Assembly: GCA_946902875.1 (NCBI GenBank)
Contig: OX336343.1
Coordinates: 14,567,361 to 14,631,360, forward strand
Length of the DNA: 64,000 nt
Reading direction: 5' to 3'
Origin: Nematopogon swammerdamellus
Lineage: Eukaryota; Arthropoda; Insecta; Lepidoptera; Adelidae
Shown: in pieces, positions 1-10,457 of the stretch
How positions within the stretch are numbered: position 1 is the first letter of the stretch
How the letters are laid out: each line of letters begins with the position of its first letter
Program-made: the position numbers and the translations under genes
The notes under the pieces: generated by a model
What the model saw: only the letters and a program-made list of their open reading frames with translations
What the model was told of the DNA's origin: nothing
The model's database searches: none

Positions 1-984
1 GAATAAAGAATAAAGTGAGGACATTTATTGAGGGCCGTATGGGCATGTCCTTATGCTAGTAATATATACCTAAACACTGGCGGCTGGTCCTAAAGTGCGC
101 TCGTGCGCCGCACTACCGTACCACGAGAAGTCTTCACTTCACTCAAAATAAATAATATCTTACAACATACCTACATTAAAACCATAAAGATCGTACTCCA
201 AATAAATAAGAATGTGAATTCGACCTTATTTTATAGATCACAAGGCACTTTTTTGCGAGTAAACGCGCGCCCCGTGCGGAATCGAAACCGAATCGGTCTC
301 CCATACTGAATGTATGGGGATCGGCAAAACACCGCTGGCGCGTGAGACAAAAGATACTTCATAGAAATAGTATGGACCGAAATGGAGTTCTGCGTGCGGC
401 GCACAAGCGCCAAACAAGGACGCTATATCGTGAATAGCCGCGCGTGCGACACGTCGCGAGCGATTCGTTTTGCACGAGTCCGTCTACAGATCTTTAATCA
501 AAGCTGGCACGTACTAACACTATCGCATAGTGTGTGTGTGTAAGCGCACGGGTGACGTCGCACTGCATACGCTCGATCTGTCTCACTCGCACTTGCACAA
601 TTGCATTGGTGTGAGTACTGTGCACGCGCCAGCAGCTAGCTAGAGTCAGCGCGCTGTCATGTGATGTCACATACCCGTTAGCGCGCGAACATTTGAAATG
701 GGATATGGTTAGATTTTGTGCTTTCTGTCGCGTGATACTGTGAATGTGCCGATATTTGCCTAAGAGTTGGTTAAAGGTAAGGCTTTACAATCAGGTGATC
801 CCGGGTTCAATTCCTACTTTTCAAATGCTTTTATTTTTATATATTTTTTTGAATTATTTTTGGGATATTACTACTTTTTCTTTTTGAAAGCTGCAGTAGT
901 GTTGTGGTCTATGGGTGTGTTCATAAAGGTACTAAAAAGGAGTTAAAAAACTTGTTTGGTTTATTTTTTTCTTGTTTTTTGCAG
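1..984. other. Upstream non-coding region, no gene assigned
   Basis: No convincing coding exon was found here. Bases 400-700 are CpG-rich with GCGCGC blocks and could include a promoter, but nothing decides this. At about 752-825 there is a tRNA-like stretch with a B-box-like GGTTCAATTCC followed by a T-rich tail. This looks like the head of a short retroposon rather than a working tRNA. The first exon of the BRAT1-like gene to the right, about 30-40 codons by comparison with its paralogue, was not found here and may lie left of the window. Confidence 0.4.
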
Positions 985-1020
985 CTCATTGAGTGTCTTG
1001 AGAATATTCATACTAGGTAC
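985..1020 (+). CDS. Candidate small upstream exon of BRAT1
   Basis: A strong polypyrimidine tract and TTGCAG precede position 985. The 36 bases to 1020 read LIECLENIHTRY and are followed by GTAAAT; an alternative donor, GTACGT, lies at 1017. In the paralogue the first exon ends with LIHLLNTDE, which is similar in position and character. Joining 1020 to 1237 (acceptor GCAGAG) keeps the frame. Joining to 1235 would need a different phase. This is an inference from similarity and splice signals only; cDNA would be needed to accept it. Confidence 0.35.
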
Positions 1021-1234
1021 GTAAATAATAAAACGCAGGCGTTTAAAAAATTCGGAAGTCCCGATCTTAAAATAACATGACGGGAATTTGTTGGGAAATT
1101 TGGTATTTAAGTAGGTAGGTACTTAGCACACTACCGGTCACTGAAGTCACCAGCCGCCACTGTACCTAAGCCAATGAGTTAGTCATCATTTTTTGTAATG
1201 GTACTAATTGTACGTCTCTTGCATTGTGTTGCAG

Positions 1235-4200
1235 AGATATCGAAGTTATTGGGCACGCCGTTCTTCTCTGATCTGCTGCTGGACTCGCTGCTGCATGTGG
1301 AGACAGCTAGCGTGGCTGTACGCGCATTCTTCCTCAAGCTCATCGCCGCCGCTGCCATCAACGAGCTCCAGTTCACCAAGCTCACCCGCTACCCCGGCTT
1401 CACGCTACTCAATCGCGTCGCCGACATCAGCCAGACGGATGTGCCACCGAGCATCCGTGTCGCCTACATCGAGATGGCCACCTCTCTCACCACGCACAGC
1501 TCCGGAGTCACCTGGCTTCTCGACACACAGGCCTGGAAGCACATTTTTAACCTCTGCTACCAGAGCCAGACCGTCTACGTCCTCCGCGCCGCCTACAAGT
1601 TCACAGGCGACTTCCTCTGGCGACTCGACGACTTCGCCGACGAGGACAATCTCATTAAGATCCTCGAGTATATTCTCAAGCCGATCGTCGACAGTCCGTA
1701 CCACCAGACGGAGACGATCTCGGAGGAGGAGGAGGCGTCGTATGTGACCCCGCTGCAGCCTTCCCTGCACATGCTGATGGCCGTTCTCAAGAACATCAAG
1801 TTCATTTGCAGACCCAACGTGCTAATAAAGCTGCTCACCAAGCACTTCGTCATCAAGTATAATCTCATAGTGATCCTGCACATCACCAGGAACGAGGAGG
1901 TCATGCTGCTCATCTCTAAAATAGTCTTCCTAATGGCGCTTGCGACGGCGTTTCAAAATCGGCAGGAGCTACCGAAGGACTGCAACTCACTGCTTGACCT
2001 GTCCATCTGCTACTTCAATACGGTGCACCTGTACATCCAGCGCCGCTTGCTCACAGTGCTGCTCGACTACTCTGTCACCTGCAACCTCTACTGGTCGGAC
2101 GTGTGGCTGAACCATGCCCCTCCACACATCCAGCGCAACGGCAAGACGTTCGACGTTCAGAGCCAGGTGATAGTGGTGCCGCTCGTCCCCATACTCTGCT
2201 ACATCAAGCGATCGTTGGCACGCGTCTGCAAGCAGACCGTCGACGACTACGTGAGCAAGCTGATCAACGTGAGCTGCGAACATACCACGCGCGTCGCGTA
2301 CGCAATGCGTGACCTCATTTTCGAGCACGATTCGCGCGCCGTCGCTCTCGAGTCTATAAAACGCCTGTTCCTTCTCAAGAATCATTTAAATACAGCACAG
2401 GCCAACACCATATTTCAGGCTCTGTTTTATGTTTTGAAGGACTTTGTTCCGATCGACGACTCGGGAAATCTGATTTTGAATAAGCCGCCGGAAGATATGG
2501 AACTCAAGCTTCCGATAATGTCTCTAGTGATAGACGCCATACTAATGCTCCTGAAGGGTCACAATATCAACTGGCACGAAAGCTTTGAGATTATCTGCTT
2601 GTATAATATGACGTGCAACACTCTGAGGATGCACAATTTACCAACTAAGGTATGACATTTATATTTTAACCTATCTTAACTAATGAAGCGCAAATCTGAA
2701 GCAACGCATCATCGTTGATTCTATGTTCGCTTATAACTCGAGAACTATATAATTCACATGGGGTTTTCCCTGAAGTTTTCTGGCACATCTAAAGATGGCA
2801 ACGCGGCATTCCTTTAGGGACCATGCACAACTAGTCATTCAATAAAGCATAGAAATACATACTCTCATAGTTGAAGTGAGAGGGTCCGATTTGTTTGAGT
2901 GCAACAAGTTTAGGCTGACGGTATTAGTTTATAATAATAATGATCTATCCTCAATTGCTAATATATTTTTTTAAATGGTTTAATTTAATTCTCTTTACTT
3001 TCTTTCTAACCGAGTAGTGAACACCTGGAATAAATGGCCCCAAGAAGTGATAACTGCTATCTCAGTGAACGGTTTTAAAAACCAGTTGGACAAAACACTT
3101 TATTAATATGAAAAAAGTAAATAAAGAAATAAATAAAAACATTTAAGGCAATTAAGGGGAAAAATTATGAAATAAAAGAAACAAATGTGTATAAGTGCAC
3201 TCAACATGCAAAGTACTAAGCTGCTACTCTATACTACATCAACAATAATAATAAACGTTCTCAAGTTATGCCAATATTGCATTTGCAAATATGTATGGTA
3301 TTTTACACAAAATTTTAAATGAATTTTCGATAAAAATGTTATGCTTGCAGCTGGTGGTGCAGGCGTTGAGCCTCGTCACGCTGACTGTTAAGAAGTTCAT
3401 TCCGCCGAATCTGGCTCTGCTCCTCGAGTCCAAAGACGGCTCTTCACTGCACGAGATCGGAGAACTCATCTACTGCAAGATGCACGATCGTAGCTGGGAG
3501 GTGCGCGACTCCGCAATGGAGTTGCTACAGGAGTGTACAGAAATCGCCTTTATTAGTGAGTCATCATTATCATCAACCGGTATCGGTCCACTGCTGGACA
3601 TACTCCTCTCCCAAGACACGCCACCACATGTGGTCTTCCGCACTTCTCATCCATCCACTCCCAGCTACCTTTAGGTTGTCTGTCAGCCTAGCCGGGGAAC
3701 CTCTCACACTATGTTTGCTTGTACGTGGCCTCCAATCCAGCACCCCAGCTGTTATCGGGTCTGCGACAGATGTGCCCAGCACACTGAACTTCAGCTTAAA
3801 TTTTTTTTTAGCATGTAGCACGCAAAATCGCGCTACTGATTATTTTAGCGCAGAGCATCTACGGACTCGTAGTATGCTGCAAGCGGCGCTTATAAAGGTA
3901 AAAAGACAATCAGTAAGTTTACCGGTTTAAAAATATTATGCTGTCGGGACACTTTGGTTCTTTGTCGAATTTCCTCATTGCGGATTTTATCTATATTAGT
4001 GAGAAGTTAGGGTTTATTTTGCATTATGCTGCAGTTATGTGTGTGTGTGACCATGTGGGGGCCAGTACTTAAAAAGAATAGCCCCACTGCATCTCTCCCC
4101 AGGCAAGTCATAAAAGGCGATTAAGGGTTAAGAACGAGATGCCGTGCTAAAGGGCGAAAGGATAGCCACCTCTCACTTAGGCACGATCCTTCCATCGAGT

Positions 4201-6612
4201 CATGCAGCAGGTGGGCTTTCGTGCCTTACATGCTGCTTGATCGTTATCTTGTCTGAATATTTTGCTAAACGTGGTGATCAATGTTGTGCTGTAATTTACC
4301 CGAGTACTTGCAGCACAACACCGATTACTCTGCTTACCCCGACTGTCGGAATAAAGCGTGCGGTGTGTCTGCAGTTATGTGTGACCAGACAAAAACATTG
4401 TTATTTTTGAGTTTCACTCTAGCAAGATGCCTAATAAATACTTTTCACCACAGTGGCCTTAAAACTAGTTAGTAAACCACAAATGTATATATAATTTGTG
4501 TTTCATTCTCATCTTCATGCTTAAACTGTTCACAGTGTGATTCAGTCACAAATAGTAAATTCTTTTCTGTTGTAAACATGGTTAACCGGTTCCCTTTTAG
4601 CACCGGTTTACTGCAGTCTGTAGCTGATTAAACAAATTTCATATTCCAAATTTTTTTAATGATTTTCCAGAATACACACCATTCCAAAAGTTAATCCTCG
4701 CCAACAACCTGATATCAACTGCGGCCACGGTCGCCCTCAACGACTCGGAGTTCTACGTGCAGGCGTCTGCACTCAAGTGCCTCGCCGCCGCCGCCAAGAT
4801 ACAGCTCATCTGGGATGACCTGCTCGCACACCAACCAGACTTATATGTCAGTCTTCTTTTCTTGAAATTGGAACAACAAGCCAAACTTAAGTCTTTCTAT
4901 TCAAGTGTTTGGCATCATTTTTTCTAAGGATATTATTGATCCTGAAATATTGTCATATAACTATATTTTCTTTTTCACACATTTTCTGAAGTAAACTAGA
5001 CCTTTTTTTTTTATGGAAACTGACACAGTTGGCTACATCACCTGCAACGACCGTGATGTCAGCCCATAACACCGGGTGAACTAGGTGCCATGTCAGTGCT
5101 TCCCCCTTTGATTGTGCCGGCTACACTGAACTGGTCGGAAAACACAAACTATTTACATAGCCGTTTCGACCAACGTTTCATTCAGTGCGGTGGTACCAAC
5201 CCGGGCGGGTTAAACCCTACCACAAAGTAAGATTAAGATTTAGCGGCGGGTGGCCGAGTGGTTTGGGCATCGGCTTCTCATGCGGGAGGTCCGAGGTTCG
5301 AATCCGTCGGCGTGTACCAATGAGTTTTTTCTGTCGAAAAAATTTACGTGCATACCTACACCCGCTGCTTCACCGTTCGGAACCGGTGTAAAACTGTAGG
5401 TCCCTTCCCTTGCCCCTTACTAGGTGGTAGGCTCAAATTGTAGCCGACTGGGTTGGTACCACCGTACTGGATGTAAGATGGCCGCAAGCAACCTCGGTTG
5501 TGTTCTCCTCTAGTTCAGTATAGCTAGCAATCCAGGGAAATCTCCGGTATGGCACCTACCTTCTCGGAGGTGATATTGGCTGGTTAGAGCATGTGCTTTG
5601 GCCCCTCCGACTCAGCCACCCATACCGGATTACATAAAAAAAAAAAAAAAAAAAAAAGATTAAGAGGGAAGGGACCTACAGTTTTACAGACCTAAGCTAA
5701 AGGTCCTGCTAATGATACATCAATCTATTTTCGCAGCCCAAACTTGCGGCGACGTTCACGGACAACCCCGAAGGCATGGTGCGCAAGGAGGCAATCAACA
5801 TCATGTGCGAGATCTTCCAGAACCAGAAAGTGAACGAGAACTTCAAGAACTGCATGTGCAAGTGCATGGTGTTGGCTGCTCTCGACGACCTGCACTGGGA
5901 GGTGCAGCTCGCGGCACTCAAGTACTGGCGCTCGGTCATTTGCAACCAGCTCACGTACCAGGGCATGATCGACGGCAAGTTCCCCGCGGTCACATTCTCG
6001 CGCGACAAGAGGAAGATAGTCAACCTGACGGAGCGCGAGATACAGAAGAGCCTGGCGGTGGTGCTGGAGAACCTCGCCGCCAACGGCTGCCTCAAGGTGT
6101 TGCTGCGGACGCTTGGCGACGACGTCGACGTGGACGTGATGGAGGCCTCGCTCGCCATCTCGCAGGACTTCCTCAAGATACTCTCGCAGTACGACGTCGC
6201 CAGTCTCATCAAGCCGGAGGAGGAGAGCGTTATCAAGCAGGAAGGGCCGATGGACCTCTCTGGCACCAACGGATACGGCGAGTCAGACGACGCGGACAAA
6301 TCAGACATGGTCATCGACGGCATAGTGAAGGCGGATGATCTGAACCTGCTCGCGAGTATATACGACACGCAGCTCAAGATTAAAGCGGAGATTGTGAAGG
6401 AGGAGCACGACCTGGAGTATCGTCCACCCGTGCTGACCGACCAGCGCGTCTCTCCATACACATTCCTCAAGGCGTTCCGCGAGAACGATTTCAAGTCGGC
6501 CATTGAGGAGAAGCGCAAGTGGAACGCCGGCATCCGAAGCCTTCACTCGGTGTTGGACGATGCGTTGGGACTGTACGAGAACTCAGACGTCAACGCCTTG
6601 GACTGCTACTAG
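1235..6612 (+). CDS. BRAT1: BRAT1 homologue (HEAT-repeat INTS11 partner), 5' incomplete
   Basis: Exons: 1235-2649, 3351-3555, 4671-4846, 5737-6612 (stop TAG). Introns are GT-AG and enter in phases 1, 0, 1, 0. About 890 residues are visible; the first exon is missing or lies outside the window. The protein is mostly helical repeats. Marker blocks are WEVRDSAMELL in exon 3, DDLHWEVQLAALKYW near the start of the last exon, and KWNAGIRSLHSVLDD near the end. It stops with Asp-Cys-Tyr. BRAT1 in animals binds the INTS9/INTS11 nuclease pair, with its C-terminus near the INTS11 active site; the WEVRDSA block and CY end match my memory of vertebrate BRAT1. Position 1198 offers an in-frame ATG, but it lies upstream of the splice acceptor and is not the start. 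Codon third positions are G/C-rich. Intron 2 carries a retroposon and intron 4 two nested SINEs. Confidence 0.8.
3573..3821 (-). pseudogene. RTE-type LINE reverse-transcriptase C-terminal fragment
   Basis: The minus-strand frame reads LDWRPRTSKHSVRGSPARL and later VLGEEYVQQWTDTG. This is the recognisable end of RTE/BovB-clade retrotransposon proteins (W-RPRTG--SVGRPP-RW ... YVQQW). It lies at the start of intron 3 of BRAT1, just after the donor at 3556. Only the C-terminus is present, so it is a dead 5'-truncated copy. Confidence 0.65.
4053..4368 (+). mobile_element. Short retroposon, head C plus tail D type
   Basis: The sequence starts GTGGGGGCCAGTACTT, runs through CACTGCATCTCTCCCC and ends near GGAATAAAGCGTGCGG. 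It is bracketed by a long direct repeat, CTGCAGTTATGTGTGACCA, at about 4030-4052 and 4369-4387. The left copy has gained a few GT units. A target duplication this long fits insertion by target-primed reverse transcription. Related copies lie at 14.0, 28.0 and 37.5-38.0 kb. It sits in intron 3 of BRAT1. Confidence 0.6.
5003..5690 (-). mobile_element. SINE (antisense) interrupted by a second SINE
   Basis: Poly-T at 5003-5012 followed by the reverse complement of the common SINE body (TGGAAACTGACACAGTTGGC, then CCGGCTACACTGAACTGG). It breaks at 5238 and resumes at 5666 with GGGAAGGGACCTACAG. The break is filled by the sense-oriented SINE listed next. It lies in intron 4 of BRAT1, close to the last-exon acceptor at 5736. 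Confidence 0.7.
5239..5656 (+). mobile_element. tRNA-headed SINE inserted into another SINE
   Basis: The head has a canonical pol III A box (TGGCCGAGTGG) and B box (GGTTCGAATCC), like a type II tRNA. The body shares the CTGTAGGTCCCTTCCCTT to GTTGGTACCACCG core with the other SINE family. The tail differs (ATACCGGATTACAT) and ends in 17 or more A. Target duplication AGATTAAGA flanks it at 5230-5238 and 5657-5665. Confidence 0.75.
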
Positions 6613-8568
6613 AGAACCGTCTCCAAATAATGCCGCTAAAGTTAAACTTTAGTATTTAAGGTGCTAGAACAGTAAGTGGAGTAAGAACAGGGATCTCTAG
6701 ATTGACCAACCAAACTGAACCAGTATTGTTTTCAGTTGAATTTATTAACATAGAAATAGATTTTTTTTCCAAAAATTTGCATTTTTAAGTAAGTGAAGCT
6801 CACATTCACGAATTATCCCCTGAGGCGCTAATCTCCGCGGCCGCAATTTGTTATGCAAGGAGAGAAAAATTATTTTTTTAGAAAGAAAAAAAAAATTAAA
6901 GAATGAAATATAAAAAAAATTATTGTAATGTTACAAAATTTCCTACAAATATATGTATACATTACAATACCCTGACCTTTGTTTTGATCCCAAATTGTGA
7001 GTTGAACATTGCACTCCACAAATATAGTGAGGTTAAGTTTTCGATTTCACACACTCGGAAGTGGATAAAAACCTCCAATTATAACCCATTCACTTATAAA
7101 TGTTGTATGCTTTCGAATTTATACAAAAACACAACAGACTACTGACTAAAAACATCAAAAACATTTTTATTTGAGGCGGCGGCGCACCAAGTTCTGGCAC
7201 GAAAATGTCGTCCATCATCAAGTCTCGAAATCAACTGAGAAATCCGTAAATTTTTTGCTCTAGGCTGGCGCCAAAGTGAATCAGTTCAAGTAGAGCATAT
7301 CTTCACCTTTATTTAGAAGAATGAGCCTTATTCAAGCCCCATATTCCAAGAGCGTGTATTTTAATGCTGAAAGTCGGCCGCGCACTACATATAAGTTAAA
7401 AAGATAATATGCAATACACCTTTTAGGTTTTATTTTTACGCGCCGGAAGATTAGTTGAGATTATTTTGCATAATATACAAATACTGTTTGGCTGTTCAAT
7501 CTGGTGACATTTGTGTAACATTTTGAGACCTAAGGTTTAGTCGTGAAATTTCAACAATATCTAGTTACTCGAACAGTAACTAATTAAAAAAATTAGATAC
7601 CGGGACAATGTCCAATGCAATGAACAATGAGAAAGCTTTAGGGAAATGCTTTGTCATAAAAATGGTGCCTTGTAAAATGAATATTTTGTAAGAATTAAAT
7701 AGATGAGGGCTCATTAGGTCTACGTGTCGCAAGCTACAAACACCATTTTCTAAATGTATTTTTTTTTTAACTTCTATTTAACCGTTTCCTAAATATCATT
7801 ACAGAAGAATCAACACGTCTATGCAGTCATGAGTGTTGGGTTGGAGTGAGATGCAATTTTTGTGATTTAGTATTATTTTTAAGTTCCTAAACAAGATAAA
7901 AGTGTAGGCAACCCAATAATACATCAATCAATGAATTATGTATTGTAACTTCAGGCACACAACAAAAATCACCGAATATTAAATATTGTTTATACACGGT
8001 ATTAACTTTTTTCGCGACATTTAAATTTTATTACTGAATAATAAACCATTTCGTATACTGATTATTTTGTGGTACTTAAAAATAAAATCTAAAATAGTTT
8101 AAAAAAAATTGCATATTTTATTAATAATTTTACTTCAGCGACAATTTCTCTTTGGAATGGTGTAGCGAGCGCCGCCGCGCGCCTGCGACCGTGCGTACCC
8201 AGCTGACTGACGACGTGCCGCGCGCTAGCTGTTGTATCGTGTCGATATGAATGTGAATTTTTTGATTTATTTGAAAAATTACCCAGATTTCGATTTTTTT
8301 GGTAATGCAGTGCGATTCCTATTACGAAATACCATGTTTTTATACCAAATATAGAAATTGATAATTTTAAAACCAAAGCTCAAAAAAAAAATTACCCTCT
8401 TTTTCGGCATCAGTATGTGACCCAGAATAACCCCCTTTCGGGAATGTCGCCTATTTAGGTTAACACCGTGTATAAGTATATAAAGGTCAATGAGATAAAA
8501 ATATGTCAATGCTTACTGCGTTTCATCACAGATGTTTTATGAATTTACGTGGTTTGGTTGCATGGAAT
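6613..8568. other. BRAT1 3' flank and interspersed repeat
   Basis: The 3' untranslated region presumably begins here. No canonical AATAAA was seen close to the stop; ATTAAA occurs at about 6896. Bases 7030-7400 are a repeat related to 59865-60220 (shared TTCGATTTCACAC, GGATAAAAACCTCCA, GAAAGTCGGCCGC), in the same orientation. The rest is AT-rich and shows no exon. Confidence 0.5.
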
Positions 8569-9060
8569 ATATGGAGAGCTTCGAAAACGTCACTGGAAGC
8601 ATCCTACAGAATATGGATAGGTAGAGAGAGGGAGGTCGAGAGCGGGACTGGTGGTTTCCCCGCGTCCTAGTCAACGCAGACTAGCTGACGAGGGCTTGAA
8701 GCGAGCCAAACGTGAAGCATGCGCGGGAAATTTAGAGTGGCCACTCGCTAGTCCCGGCCTCGATTAATACCCTCCTCTACTGCCGATGGGCCCGGATATG
8801 TTCGGTGAAGCCATCGCAAGCTTAGATCCACACCTTCCTTCTGTTAGCAGTTAATTGGAAACAGAATGTGTTCATTAGACATTTTGTATATTGGTCCTTT
8901 TATGATGTGTAGTGTACAATTTTCGTTTTATGAGTCGATTTGATTTGACCAAAAACGTTATTTCACTACTTGTGAGAAATATTTTTTTTATATTAAGTTT
9001 TTAAGTTTAATAAATATTATTTTAGACTGTTGATTTATATTTCTTTAAGTTTCTCTGTAT
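8531..9060 (+). repeat. Interspersed repeat, copy 1 (interrupted)
   Basis: Shares TTTATGAATTTACGTGG, GGAAACAGAATGTGTT, GACCAAAAACGTTATTTCAC and ATTATTTTAGACTGTTGATT in order and orientation with 13755-14003. The LINE fragment at 8570-8832 splits it. I do not recognise the family. Confidence 0.6.
8570..8832 (+). mobile_element. Non-LTR retrotransposon 3' fragment
   Basis: ATGGAGAGCTTCGAAAACGT ... GAGGTCGAGAGCGGGACTGG ... GATATGTTCGGTGAAGCC matches, in pieces, the fragments at 58735-59012 and 61330-61815. It interrupts a repeat whose uninterrupted form lies at 13755-14003, so it is the younger insertion. Confidence 0.6.
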
Positions 9061-10224
9061 TTGAAGTCTAAACCAATTTCACTTTACACTATATGCAATT
9101 TGATGACCCCAGCCGAAATGAAATTCTCAACAAAACAGTATATAACAAGTGAGGATGCAATTATTTAGAAGCACAGCATTTTTGGAACACGCCCCACATT
9201 TTTTTCCCAATTTTTCTAACCTAAAATTGACGAATTACCCTTTGCGAATCATATATCGACGTGTGGATTTTGAATGCAACTTTTCAAATAACACATCTAC
9301 GTTAGTTTACTATCCTGTATACGCATAAAAAAAATTTACAGCTGTCAAAATAAAAACAATTTGAAAACAGTGTGTTCTATAGGAAAGGCAGAGTTTTATC
9401 CATACAGCCAGTCCTCCTCATTCGTTCTCGTATTAATTCATGGAAATAACTGCGATTTTTTTTGGGGGGGCCATCCAATGTAACCGATTTGGGCACCTCT
9501 CCCGGAAGCCAAGAAAGAGGTTAAGGTTATACTTCTTCGAAATAAAAAAATCATCCCAAAATAATTCACAATGTCTTGTCTCATATGAATAGAAAATATT
9601 ATCGAAATTTGAAAAACGCCAGTCACAGGAAAGCTCGCATCGAAAGTAATCTAACACTATATTATACAATTTGGTGAGTCCCTATTATCTTTTTTTTTGT
9701 ATATTAAATACCAATTCCAATTTACACTATATTACAATTTGGCGAGCCCCTAGATTATTAACTAGATAACGGAACCCTTATAATTTCGTCCTGTCTGTCT
9801 GTCCGTATGTCACAGGAAATTTGGCAGGAAGGTGTATTCTATGAACCGTAATACAATGGTGCGGTGAAATTAAAAAAAAAATAGGGATGGCACACCATAT
9901 ATGCTGCTTTTTTAAATTCTTTTTTTTTTACTTTCTATTACTTTTTTTTACTACTTTTTTATTACTTCAAGCATGGATCCCAGTAGACTACACATGGTAA
10001 ACTACACAGAACAAATAGATTAGATTTGGTTGCAGTAAAAATTACTAGCAATAATAACATTATTTTATTATGTAAAAACAATTATAAAATATAAAAAAAT
10101 CTCATAATTTTAACACATTTAACATTTGTAAATAATATAAAACAACTGGAATGTAAATACAATGGATTGTGATACACAATAGACAAACCCTAGTTACCCT
10201 GTAATATAGCTTCTAAAAGTTCTA
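9061..10224. other. Intergenic AT-rich region between the BRAT1 pair
   Basis: No exon found. A short local duplication around TACACTATATTACAATTTGG occurs at about 9653-9688 and 9720-9755. Poly-T and poly-A runs are common. This is the shared downstream space of the two convergent BRAT1-like genes. Confidence 0.4.
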
Positions 10225-10457
10225 CATCTTAGCACTTTATTCTTTACCCACAACATCCCAGTTCATCTTAGCACTTTATTCTTTACCCACATCATCCCAC
10301 TTCATCTTAGCACTTTATTCTTTACTAACAACATCCCACTTCATCATTTTATTCTTTACCCATAACATCCCACTTCATCCTAGCACTTTATTCTTTACCC
10401 ACATCATCCCACTTCATCTTAGGACTTTATTCTTTACCCACAACATCCCACTTCATT
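10225..10457. repeat. 39-bp minisatellite spanning a stop codon
   Basis: About six copies of a unit containing AGCACTTTATTCTTTACCCA and CAACATCCCACTTCATC. Most units are 39 bp; the fourth is shortened by about 5 bp. The last unit on the right contains the final codons and the TAA (10434-10436) of the minus-strand BRAT1 paralogue, so the array starts inside the coding sequence and continues into its 3' untranslated region. The unit length is a multiple of three. Confidence 0.85.

Noticed and set aside
752..825. tRNA gene near the left edge
   Set aside because: The B box is imperfect and stems do not close; it is more likely a retroposon head.
1198..1234. ATG at 1198 as the BRAT1 start
   Set aside because: It lies within the polypyrimidine tract and acceptor of the preceding intron; the paralogue shows a separate upstream exon.
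1208..1747. 179-residue Ser/Arg-rich frame and other frames over 1.2-2.4 kb
   Set aside because: Shadows of the GC-rich BRAT1 exon in other frames, with low-complexity translation.
5241..5320. Functional tRNA gene
   Set aside because: Boxes are canonical but the sequence runs straight into a SINE body with a poly-A tail and target duplication.
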